DNA of 5,110 nt from assembly GCA_043813445.1 (NCBI GenBank), contig JBDRLD010000002.1:1-5110 (forward strand). Direction: 5' to 3'. Made by a program: the position numbers and the translations under genes. The DNA is from JBDRLD01 sp043813445. Lineage in GTDB: Bacteria; Patescibacteriota; Patescibacteriia; JACPHY01. Under the pieces are notes generated by a model that was given only the letters and a program-made list of their open reading frames with translations, did no database searches and had not been told where the DNA came from. This document shows positions 1-5,110 of this stretch, one piece after another. Numbering within the stretch: position 1 is the first letter of the stretch; every line of letters starts with the position of its first letter.

Positions 1-2371
1 CCACTCCCCGTGCTCCGCTTCGGTACCACGTGTAATTGCTGGTTATATCCCTGCGCAATCGTACGGTGGCGCCTCGCACAATCCTATTTGCACACCGCGG
101 GTACTCTTCCGGCTCGTCCGGGAAGTGCACCAATTTGCCTCCAGTAACGCAAAGTGTGAAGTACCGCATGTTCTCACGCGTGAGATCGAACCCGCGCCCA
201 TCCTCGAGCACCACCACAGGCAACTCACTCTCTGTCCCCTCGGTGATGTGATGGACGGTGACGAGCGAACCTCCCGCGTACTGCCCGATCGTCGTCATCA
301 ATCGCAACTGCGTCCCATGCCGTAACTCGCGCGCACCAATCCACACGGATCCACGGACAATGCTGTGCGTCGACACGAGCGCACTATTGCGGATAAATGG
401 AACGATGGTCCCATCCGCGCACTGCGCGTCCACATTATAATCGCTGCGCTTCACGAACGACTCGACGACGTGCAACGTGCATTCGGAGCCATCGAAGAGA
501 GCGACCCCCGCTTCGAACACCCGACCACCAAACGACACGGAGAGTCCGTCATCGTTGATGCGCACCTCCGGGAATAGGACGACTTTATTTGCAAGCCCCT
601 CGCTCGTTGCGTAGCGTATCCAGGACCCCTGCAAGCAAGCGTAGTAGCTCCCTGCGAGCAGCGGTGACAATTCTGTGATGCGCTTCGTGACCGCGCCGAC
701 GCGCATTCTGTCGCGTAAGCGGATGATCGTTCCATCCTCGAGCGCAATCTCTGACAGCATCTCTTTCGGCAGAAGAACGATATTCTTCGCGAGCGCACCA
801 TTCACGTCCTCAACACTTACCACACTACTGCCGCCGGGAGTGCCATTGAGTACCGCTCGCCGAAGGTAGTTGTCCGTCGAGTTGAGTGGAAGGAGACACT
901 TCACCGTATTCTCACAGACGCGCTCGTGCACACGATACAGACAGCGATCCCCTACGCGCACCACGGTCCCATCTCCCAGACGAACCATATCCGCGTCGAG
1001 AGAGCCGTCCTTCTTTGTTAGCTCCGGAGCCAACACGTGCACACCGGCGGCGAACTCGTCGCCTTGCGCGATTGGCGTTCTCGTTCGTTCGCCCGCGAAC
1101 TGCACGAGAACGGTCCCATCTCGATCGCGGTGCACGGAGAGCACTTCACGGATCCCGGTTGTCTGCCAGAGCGCCCGATTCGAGAAATTAACGAGCGTGC
1201 CGGCAGTGATCGCCACCTCGGCCACCTCAATCATCTCAACGTTCGTCGCGACGATCTGCACGCCGGATTCCAGCTTCCCGTTGCGGATGAGCGGAATCGG
1301 TTGCTTGATGCCGCCAAGCTTCACAGCACGCACCGCGCCGCCGTCCACCATGCCGAACCACTCGACCGTATACGTCCCGCTCCGGGCACACCCCACAACC
1401 TGACCCTTCGCGATCTTGACCCGATCTCCAATGGAGATCACGGCGTTGTGAAGCGCTATCGTACGCGACGTACTCACACGCACTCCGGCTTCGGTGTCCT
1501 CGATAACCGGAGCACCGTGCCACTCGTCCGCCGAGGCGACGCGCTCGCAGAGCGCATTGAAGAGCAATGGGCCACTGTCTCGGACACCGCCGATAGCAAC
1601 GCGAATGCGATCGCCAATCGTACACTGTTGCGGCAACCAAGGGATACGGAGCACGAATGATGGGTCCTGCAATGACGCACGTTCCCAGTGCCACGGCGTT
1701 CGAAACTCCTTGAACCGCCGCGCATCATCGAGAAACGCTTCTCGAAGATCGTAGTTGAAGCTACTTCCCCAGAAGCCGTCCTCCAGCAGAGCAATGCGTT
1801 CCGGGATCGATTTACGCGATACCGCGGCTTTCTTCATCTGGTCCGACATGCAGAGCGCGTAGGTGTTGTGCCGGTTCGGCAGATTCGGTCGCAGGAGCTC
1901 GTCGTTAGCACTGATGATTGGCTCGATGCGGTAGAAGAACTCCACACGATCGAGTGTATTGCCTGTGAAGATATACACCCGAACAACGTACGGGAGCGCA
2001 AGCGAGAACCGATCTCGACGCAGGAACTTATACTCGAACGCTTCTTCGCTCTCGACACCCCAGGATCGCCAATCCTCATGCTCACGCATTCTTCCGCGCA
2101 GTTCATCCCACGCCTTCCAGAACACGGTGCGCACACAGGGGAGATCCTCGGTGACGAACACCGATCGTCCGTCCTGCTCAACATGGATACGGCAGTGTCG
2201 AGGAAGGCAGGGGAATCCGCCACTGGTCGAGAAGAGCACTCGTGCATCGACTCGCTTCTTGTCCATGCAGTGGACCTTCGGCAGTCCGCCATCTTTCCCG
2301 GGCAGCTCACGCTCTCGAGTGAACAACGCAGACCCATCCGATTCGATGACAATCTGTTGTCGCTCGTCCAT
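1..2371 (-). CDS. Large hypothetical protein with N-terminal domain plus degenerate beta-rich repeats (C-terminus beyond window)
   Basis: I translated this frame by hand from an ATG at 2371. It runs 790 codons to the left edge without a stop, so the 3' end is missing. The start is set by a perfect AGGAGGT four bases upstream. The product begins MDERQQIVIE, with no signal peptide or membrane helix, so it is probably cytosolic. Residues 1-250 look like one domain, containing an aromatic-rich stretch (about 112-150), an L-P-N-R-H motif followed by Cys174, F-W-G-S-S-F-N at 200-206 and a D-P at 236-237. From about residue 250 to the edge the sequence is beta-rich and repetitive. A hydrophobic-x-x-G-D/S/A/T-x-V pattern recurs near 252, 314, 388, 473, 552, 613, 671 and 764, and D-G-T occurs at 418, 467, 546 and 653. 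This suggests SH3-like or other small beta-barrel repeats. I recognise no family and assign no function. That it is coding is near certain; the fold is inference. Confidence 0.9.
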   Translation of the reverse strand, partial: MDERQQIVIESDGSALFTRERELPGKDGGLPKVHCMDKKRVDARVLFSTSGGFPCLPRHCRIHVEQDGRSVFVTEDLPCVRTVFWKAWDELRGRMREHEDWRSWGVESEEAFEYKFLRRDRFSLALPYVVRVYIFTGNTLDRVEFFYRIEPIISANDELLRPNLPNRHNTYALCMSDQMKKAAVSRKSIPERIALLEDGFWGSSFNYDLREAFLDDARRFKEFRTPWHWERASLQDPSFVLRIPWLPQQCTIGDRIRVAIGGVRDSGPLLFNALCERVASADEWHGAPVIEDTEAGVRVSTSRTIALHNAVISIGDRVKIAKGQVVGCARSGTYTVEWFGMVDGGAVRAVKLGGIKQPIPLIRNGKLESGVQIVATNVEMIEVAEVAITAGTLVNFSNRALWQTTGIREVLSVHRDRDGTVLVQFAGERTRTPIAQGDEFAAGVHVLAPELTKKDGSLDADMVRLGDGTVVRVGDRCLYRVHERVCENTVKCLLPLNSTDNYLRRAVLNGTPGGSSVVSVEDVNGALAKNIVLLPKEMLSEIALEDGTIIRLRDRMRVGAVTKRITELSPLLAGSYYACLQGSWIRYATSEGLANKVVLFPEVRINDDGLSVSFGGRVFEAGVALFDGSECTLHVVESFVKRSDYNVDAQCADGTIVPFIRNSALVSTHSIVRGSVWIGARELRHGTQLRLMTTIGQYAGGSLVTVHHITEGTESELPVVVLEDGRGFDLTRENMRYFTLCVTGGKLVHFPDEPEEYPRCANRIVRGATVRLRRDITSNYTWYRSGARGV

Positions 2372-2374
2372 GCG

Positions 2375-2381
2375 ACCTCCT
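2375..2381 (-). promoter_or_regulatory. Ribosome binding site of the large hypothetical gene
   Basis: The minus strand reads AGGAGGT, a full match to the anti-Shine-Dalgarno sequence, with four bases (cgc plus the preceding t, counted from GGAGG) before the ATG at 2371. It decides the start of the large open frame. It contrasts with groES and groEL, which have no recognisable Shine-Dalgarno. Confidence 0.85.
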
Positions 2382-2418
2382 CACATAACGTTAATACTGT
2401 GCTTTGGAAGGAACGACA

Positions 2419-2457
2419 CCCAGCCTATGGCCGGGCATCTGGAATGTCTGCTCCAGA
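2419..2457 (-). other. Leader hairpins upstream of the large hypothetical gene
   Basis: Two small inverted repeats sit side by side in the presumed 5' leader. At 2457-2438 the arms TCTGGA and TCCAGA enclose eight bases. A competing fold pairs GTCT with AGAC inside the same stretch. At 2435-2419 a 7-bp stem (CCCGGCC with GGCTGGG, including one G-U pair in minus-strand RNA) closes a three-base ATA loop. They could tune translation or mRNA stability, or be chance. No known riboswitch class is recognised. Confidence 0.4.
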
Positions 2458-2463
2458 CACAAA

Positions 2464-2492
2464 ACCGTACCAAAATACACGCCCGCCGTCAA
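2464..2492 (-). promoter_or_regulatory. Candidate sigma70-type promoter for the large hypothetical gene
   Basis: On the minus strand TTGACG (2492-2487) is followed after 17 bases by TACGGT (2469-2464). The -35 box matches five of six consensus bases and the spacing is ideal, but the -10 box is poor at three of six. It lies just after the hairpin at 2543-2513 and would give a leader of roughly 85 bases. The same TTGACGGCG string forms the -35 region of the groES promoter. Confidence 0.35.
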
Positions 2493-2512
2493 GTGATACA
2501 CCCACAACACCA

Positions 2513-2543
2513 CAGCAGCCCCGGCACAAAGCCGAGACTGCTG
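2513..2543 (-). terminator. Strong intergenic hairpin, candidate groESL terminator
   Basis: In minus-strand RNA, arms CAGCAGTCTCGGC and GCCGGGGCTGCTG form a 13-bp stem around a TTTGT loop, including two G-U pairs. On the plus strand those two become C-A mismatches, so the structure favours the minus-strand transcript. It begins 76 bases past the groEL stop. The following bases (TGGTGTTGTGGG) are only moderately T-rich rather than a clean U-run. It could therefore be an imperfect intrinsic terminator, a 3' stabilising structure or an attenuator. Confidence 0.5.
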
Positions 2544-2564
2544 TTTATAGGGCGAAAAACTCAC

Positions 2565-2617
2565 TGTTCTTGTCCCTGCTCTTGTTCTTGTCCCTTCTTT
2601 TCCCCGTTCTTTGTCCT
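2565..2617 (-). repeat. Purine-rich direct repeats after groEL
   Basis: The 13-base plus-strand unit TGTTCTTGTCCCT occurs exactly at 2565-2577 and 2583-2595, an 18-base period. A degenerate third copy (GTTCTTTGTCCT) lies at 2606-2617, next to the groEL stop. In the transcript these read as AGGGACAAGAACA, making a purine-rich and probably unstructured tract between groEL and the hairpin. Function is unknown; it may be simple-sequence drift. Confidence 0.6.
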
Positions 2618-2618
2618 C

Positions 2619-4250
2619 CTAATACATCCCGCCCATTCCACCCATGTCCGGTGCCGATGACGCGTGATCCTTCTTTTCCGGAATGTCTGTCACCACAGCT
2701 TCGGTCATTAGGAAGAGTGCCGCGATCGATGCAGCGTTCTGGAGTGCTGTCCGCGCAACCTTGGTCGGGTCGATGACACCGGCAGCTACGAGATCCTCGT
2801 ATCGATCCGCTTCGGCATTATACCCAACACTACCCTCGCGCTTCTTCACCTCTTCAGCGACAACCGCTCCGTCCTTTCCGGCGTTCTCCGCGATCTTCCG
2901 AACTGGAGATTCAAGGGCGCGACGGAGAATGCTGAGACCAACCTTCTCATCACCAACTGCCTGCACCGTGTCAAGCGCAACGATTGCACGGATGTACGCG
3001 ACGCCACCGCCCGGAACAATTCCTTCTTCGGCCGCGGCCTTCGTCGCCTGTACCGCATCCTCGATGCGATGCTTCTTCTCTTTCATCTCGGTCTCGGTTG
3101 CCGCACCAACGCGGATCACGCCGATTCCGCCCGAAAGCTTCGCAAGTCGTTCCTCGAGCTTCTCGCGATCGAAGTCGGAATCGGTCTGCTCCAGCTCGCG
3201 CTTAATTGCCGCCACGCGATCCTGGATTGCCTGCGGATCCCCCTTCCCATCCACTATGGTTGTGTGCTCCTTTGTTGCAACAACCCGTCGTGCCTCTCCG
3301 AGATCTGCAAGTGTTGTACTATCGAGCTTCAATCCGACTTCTTCGGAAATCACTCGCCCGCCAGTGATGGTTGCAATATCCTTCAGCATCTCCTTACGAC
3401 GATCACCGAAGCCCGGCGCCTTCACTGCAAGCGCGCTGAATGTTCCTCGGATCTTATTCACCACGAGCGTGGCAAGTGCTTCACCATCAACATCCTCAGC
3501 AATAATGACAAGCTCCTTCCGCCCTTCCGCCGCCACCTTCTCAAGCACCGGCAGCAAGTCCTGAATCGAGCTAATTTTCTGATCAGTAATGAGAATACGC
3601 ACGTCCTGGTACTCGGCTTCCATGCGATCCGCGTTCGTCACCATGTACGCAGACGTATACCCCTTATCAATGCGCATACCCTTCACCACCTCGTGCTCCA
3701 TCGCAAGCGACTGCGACTCCTCCACCGTGATGACGCCATTATCACCCACCTCCTGCATGGTGTCTGCGATGAGTTTTCCGATTGTGGGATCGTTCGCAGA
3801 AATCGATGCGACGTTCGCCACTTCGTGCGCGCCGGACACCGGCTTCGAAATCTTCAGGCGGAGCTCATCGACGATTGCGATGACGCCCTTCTCAATGCCA
3901 CGACGAATTGCCACCGGATTTGTTCCGGCAGTCACATTCTTCATGCCCTCGCTGATAATCGCCTGTGCGAGGAGCGTCGCGGTCGTAGTTCCATCACCGC
4001 TCACATCGTTCGTCTTCGTCGCTACCTCACGGAGAAGGTCAGCACCGACATTCTCAAACTTATCCTCGAGCTCGATCTCCTTCGCAACAGTCACACCGTC
4101 CTTCGTGACGGTTGGCGAACCAAACCCTCGGTCGAGAATCACGTTCCGCCCCTTCGGCCCGAGCGTCACCGTCACGGTGTCTGCCAGCTTATCGACGCCG
4201 CGTCGAATCGCCGCACGCGCGTCCTCATTGAATCGAATTTGCTTAGCCAT
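2619..4250 (-). CDS. groEL: 60 kDa chaperonin GroEL
   Basis: Full-length group I chaperonin of 543 residues, close to the usual 540-550. Two seven-membered rings encapsulate unfolded proteins under the GroES lid in the cytosol, driven by ATP. The start MAKQIRFNED is canonical. Visible signatures are GPKGRNV at 31-37, DGVTVAKEI from Asp51, the nucleotide loop GDGTTT at 85-90 (Asp86 equals E. coli Asp87) and the catalytic Asp398 within R-I-E-D. Also present are the C-terminal equatorial E-E-G-I-V-P-G-G-G at 408-416 and D-P-T-K at 494-497. The C-terminal tail is short and ends G-G-M-G-G-M-Y, with only two GGM units and a terminal Tyr. It lies 86 bases after groES in the same operon, with no Shine-Dalgarno before the ATG. 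Ends in TAG. Identification is secure. Confidence 0.99.
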   Translation of the reverse strand: MAKQIRFNEDARAAIRRGVDKLADTVTVTLGPKGRNVILDRGFGSPTVTKDGVTVAKEIELEDKFENVGADLLREVATKTNDVSGDGTTTATLLAQAIISEGMKNVTAGTNPVAIRRGIEKGVIAIVDELRLKISKPVSGAHEVANVASISANDPTIGKLIADTMQEVGDNGVITVEESQSLAMEHEVVKGMRIDKGYTSAYMVTNADRMEAEYQDVRILITDQKISSIQDLLPVLEKVAAEGRKELVIIAEDVDGEALATLVVNKIRGTFSALAVKAPGFGDRRKEMLKDIATITGGRVISEEVGLKLDSTTLADLGEARRVVATKEHTTIVDGKGDPQAIQDRVAAIKRELEQTDSDFDREKLEERLAKLSGGIGVIRVGAATETEMKEKKHRIEDAVQATKAAAEEGIVPGGGVAYIRAIVALDTVQAVGDEKVGLSILRRALESPVRKIAENAGKDGAVVAEEVKKREGSVGYNAEADRYEDLVAAGVIDPTKVARTALQNAASIAALFLMTEAVVTDIPEKKDHASSAPDMGGMGGMY

Positions 4251-4261
4251 AGAGTGTGTGC

Positions 4262-4298
4262 ATTACGCGATACGCATTACGCACTACGCAAGATACGC
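4262..4298 (-). repeat. Tandem heptad array with TACGC core (GCGTA in the transcript)
   Basis: On the plus strand the core TACGC starts at 4264, 4271, 4278, 4285 and 4294, giving periods of 7, 7, 7 and 9. The two bases before each core vary. The array fills most of the groES-groEL spacer, ends 11 bases before the groEL ATG and faces the inverted array at 4312-4339. Confidence 0.8.
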
Positions 4299-4311
4299 GA
4301 ATGAATGGTCC

Positions 4312-4339
4312 AGCGTAAAGCGTCAAGCGTTGAGCGTTA
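4312..4339 (-). repeat. Tandem heptad array AGCGTNN overlapping the groES stop
   Basis: Four consecutive 7-base plus-strand units share AGCGT, with last two bases AA, CA, TG and TA. The final unit includes the groES TAA stop at 4337-4339. In the transcript the core is ACGCT, complementary to the GCGTA core of the next array. An 11-base stem with one mismatch can form between ACGCTTTACGC and GCGTAGTGCGT. Confidence 0.8.
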
Positions 4340-4624
4340 TACTATTACTGCCAAAATATCTTCATCTCGAATAACGAGGAACTCGTCTTCACCAACCTTG
4401 ATCTCGTCCGGTGAATACTTCTTGAAGAGCACCGCATCGCCGATCTTCACCGACATTGGTGCGCGCTGTCCGTTCTGAAGAATCTTACCAGGGCCCACCG
4501 CAATCACCTCACCGCGCTCCGGCTTCTCCTTTGCGGTGTCCGGGAGCACGATTCCACCCTTCGTCACGCTTTCCTCCTTCGTCGGCCTCACGACAATGTG
4601 ATCGTGGAGTGGCTGTACACTCAT
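4337..4624 (-). CDS. groES: 10 kDa co-chaperonin GroES
   Basis: Complete 95-residue co-chaperonin, a typical length. It forms a heptameric lid on GroEL that closes the folding chamber. The N-terminal strand reads M-S-V-Q-P-L-H-D-H-I-V-V-R-P. The mobile loop that contacts GroEL carries the family G-G-I-V-L-P at 23-28, followed by E-K-P-E-R-G-E-V-I-A-V-G-P-G at 33-46. The C-terminal half has G-D-A-V-L-F-K-K-Y at 62-70 and ends D-E-D-I-L-A-V-I-V. It is first in the operon, behind a CIRCE operator, and groEL follows after 86 bases. No Shine-Dalgarno precedes the ATG; the leader right up to the start codon is made of GTAG repeats. The start is fixed by homology. Ends in TAA. Confidence 0.98.
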   Translation of the reverse strand: MSVQPLHDHIVVRPTKEESVTKGGIVLPDTAKEKPERGEVIAVGPGKILQNGQRAPMSVKIGDAVLFKKYSPDEIKVGEDEFLVIRDEDILAVIV

Positions 4625-4629
4625 ACTTC

Positions 4630-4678
4630 GTCTACGGTCTACTGCTACGGGCTACAGAGTATCTGTAGTCGGTAGCAC
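4630..4678 (-). repeat. Facing CTAC/GTAG heptad repeats in the groES leader
   Basis: On the plus strand CTAC starts at 4632, 4639, 4645 and 4652 (periods 7, 6, 7), and the complementary GTAG starts at 4665 and 4672 (period 7). The innermost pair forms a perfect 7-bp hairpin at 4652-4668, with arms CTACAGA and TCTGTAG and a three-base loop. In the transcript the GTAG units occupy the place where a groES Shine-Dalgarno would be expected. This has the same design as the arrays on the other side of groES, with a different core. Confidence 0.7.
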
Positions 4679-4680
4679 GT

Positions 4681-4692
4681 TGACTGCAGTCA
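4681..4692. repeat. Perfect 12-bp palindrome in the groES leader
   Basis: TGACTGCAGTCA is its own reverse complement. It lies 20 bases downstream of CIRCE, in transcript direction, and could be a dimeric repressor site or a chance palindrome. No family is recognised. Confidence 0.5.
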
Positions 4693-4712
4693 CTATAGAT
4701 GAATAAAATCGC

Positions 4713-4739
4713 TTAGCACTCCAAACGTGAGAGTGCTAA
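4713..4739 (-). promoter_or_regulatory. CIRCE operator (HrcA binding site)
   Basis: The sequence is TTAGCACTC, nine bases, GAGTGCTAA. This is an exact match to the CIRCE consensus inverted repeat bound by the heat-shock repressor HrcA. It lies about 8 bases past the predicted transcription start and 88 bases before the groES ATG, the usual arrangement for HrcA-controlled groESL operons. HrcA itself depends on GroEL for activity in characterised systems, giving feedback. No hrcA gene lies in this window. Confidence 0.98.
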
Positions 4740-4753
4740 ACGCGTCTACTTCA

Positions 4754-4781
4754 AAGATACCAATGCGGAAAACGCCGTCAA
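4754..4781 (-). promoter_or_regulatory. Sigma70-type promoter of the groES-groEL operon
   Basis: On the minus strand TTGACG (4781-4776) and TATCTT (4759-4754) are separated by 16 bases. Transcription would start near 4747, immediately before CIRCE, so bound HrcA would block initiation. The -35 box contains the TGA stop (4780-4778) of the upstream membrane-protein gene, so the two units abut with no spacer. Confidence 0.75.
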
Positions 4782-5110
4782 GAGGGGTCTGCCCGGGGGC
4801 TTGTTATCCTCACCGCCGCAATAAGCATGAGTAGCAGTATCGGCCCTGTTGCGAGTGACCAGAGATGATGGTCGAACAGAAGCGCAGGCAAAATGACAAC
4901 CCAATACCACGGAGATGTGCCGCCCAGCACATGGACAAACACGGCACCAAAAACCAATGCGAGCACGAACACACCGACGACGCCGACCTCTACGAACGAG
5001 AGCATTGGTACGTTGTGCACAGGCTGTGCACTATATACAGTTCGGTGATCTTTTCGCGCGATGATCGTCTGTGGCATTGCGTGAAGACCGATCCCGAGCA
5101 TCGGAGATGT
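4778..5110 (-). CDS. C-terminal part of a polytopic membrane protein, likely O-antigen ligase family (N-terminus beyond window)
   Basis: The frame is open to the right edge (ACA TCT CCG precede the first ATG at 5101), so this is 110 residues of a longer protein rather than a small gene. It carries S-P-M-L-G-I-G near its start, then Q-P-V-H-N-V at 29-34 and an F-V-E-V-G-V-V-G segment. Three hydrophobic helices follow at about 36-61, 68-79 and 84-100, with F-D-H-H-L-W at 79-84 between the last two. The P-x-H-N motif before a helix with E-x-G-x-x-G is characteristic of the Wzy/WaaL O-antigen ligase superfamily, which joins or polymerises lipid-linked surface glycans at the membrane. The family call comes from these motifs only. 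It ends with TGA inside the groES -35 box and no terminator is visible. Confidence 0.65.
   Translation of the reverse strand, partial: TSPMLGIGLHAMPQTIIARKDHRTVYSAQPVHNVPMLSFVEVGVVGVFVLALVFGAVFVHVLGGTSPWYWVVILPALLFDHHLWSLATGPILLLMLIAAVRITSPRADPS

Noticed and set aside
870..1660. Plus-strand ORFs of 177 and 207 codons and minus-strand ORF of 152 codons
   Set aside because: All overlap the large minus-strand frame, which is continuous here. Their Arg/Ser/Thr-rich composition is that of shadows.
1834..2352. Minus-strand ORF of 172 codons
   Set aside because: It is offset in frame within the large gene, which has the better start, a perfect Shine-Dalgarno and a far longer open frame. Its Ser/Arg/Cys-rich product looks like a shadow.
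1688..2776. Plus-strand ORF of 362 codons
   Set aside because: It lies antisense to the large 790-codon frame, the intergenic region and the end of groEL. It has low-complexity Ser/Leu/Pro stretches and no recognisable domain.
3069..4304. Long plus-strand ORF of 411 codons opposite groEL
   Set aside because: It is antisense to an unambiguous groEL, has no ribosome binding site, and its His/Arg/Leu-rich composition is typical of a shadow frame. The 293- and 261-codon plus-strand frames here fail for the same reason.
4262..4339. CRISPR array
   Set aside because: The repeat unit is only 7 bases with no spacers; it is a tandem heptad repeat.
4652..4668. Intrinsic terminator of the upstream gene
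   Set aside because: The 7-bp hairpin has no U-run and lies in the groES leader, downstream of the promoter and CIRCE.
4778..5101. Complete small membrane protein of 107 residues starting at 5101
   Set aside because: The frame continues to the window edge, and the S-P-M-L-G-I-G and P-V-H-N motifs fit the C-terminal part of a larger ligase-type protein.

Overview
All genes found in this window lie on the minus strand, so the biology reads from right to left. The window holds a bicistronic chaperonin operon (groES-groEL) with an HrcA/CIRCE-type control region. Upstream of it is the C-terminal end of a polytopic membrane protein resembling an O-antigen ligase. Downstream is the first 790 codons of a very large unrecognised protein that runs off the left edge.

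Organism: a bacterium, because it has group I GroEL/GroES and a perfect CIRCE operator. Stops TAA, TAG and TGA all end genes and no in-frame TGA occurs in over 1,400 codons, so the code is standard. The GroEL tail, the ligase-like C-terminus and the intergenic heptad repeats remind me of Patescibacteria/CPR-type genomes. That is an impression, not a demonstration.

Layout, right to left. 5110-4778: end of the ligase-like gene. 4781-4754: sigma70-type promoter whose -35 box contains that gene's stop codon. 4739-4713: CIRCE. 4712-4625: leader with a perfect 12-bp palindrome, a hairpin and CTAC/GTAG repeats running up to groES. 4624-4337: groES. 4339-4262: two facing arrays of 7-bp repeats between groES and groEL. 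4250-2619: groEL. 2618-2372: intergenic region with purine-rich direct repeats, a strong hairpin (candidate terminator), a candidate promoter, two leader hairpins and a perfect Shine-Dalgarno. 2371-1: the large open frame.

How they work together: GroEL and GroES form the protein-folding chamber, and HrcA (not in this window) is expected to repress them at CIRCE. The large gene probably has its own transcript, given the hairpin, promoter candidate and strong ribosome binding site before it. It appears cytosolic, has an N-terminal domain of about 250 residues, and then at least seven degenerate beta-rich repeats with G-D-R and D-G-T motifs. It is the most novel item here. No CRISPR array, tRNA, rRNA or insertion sequence was seen.
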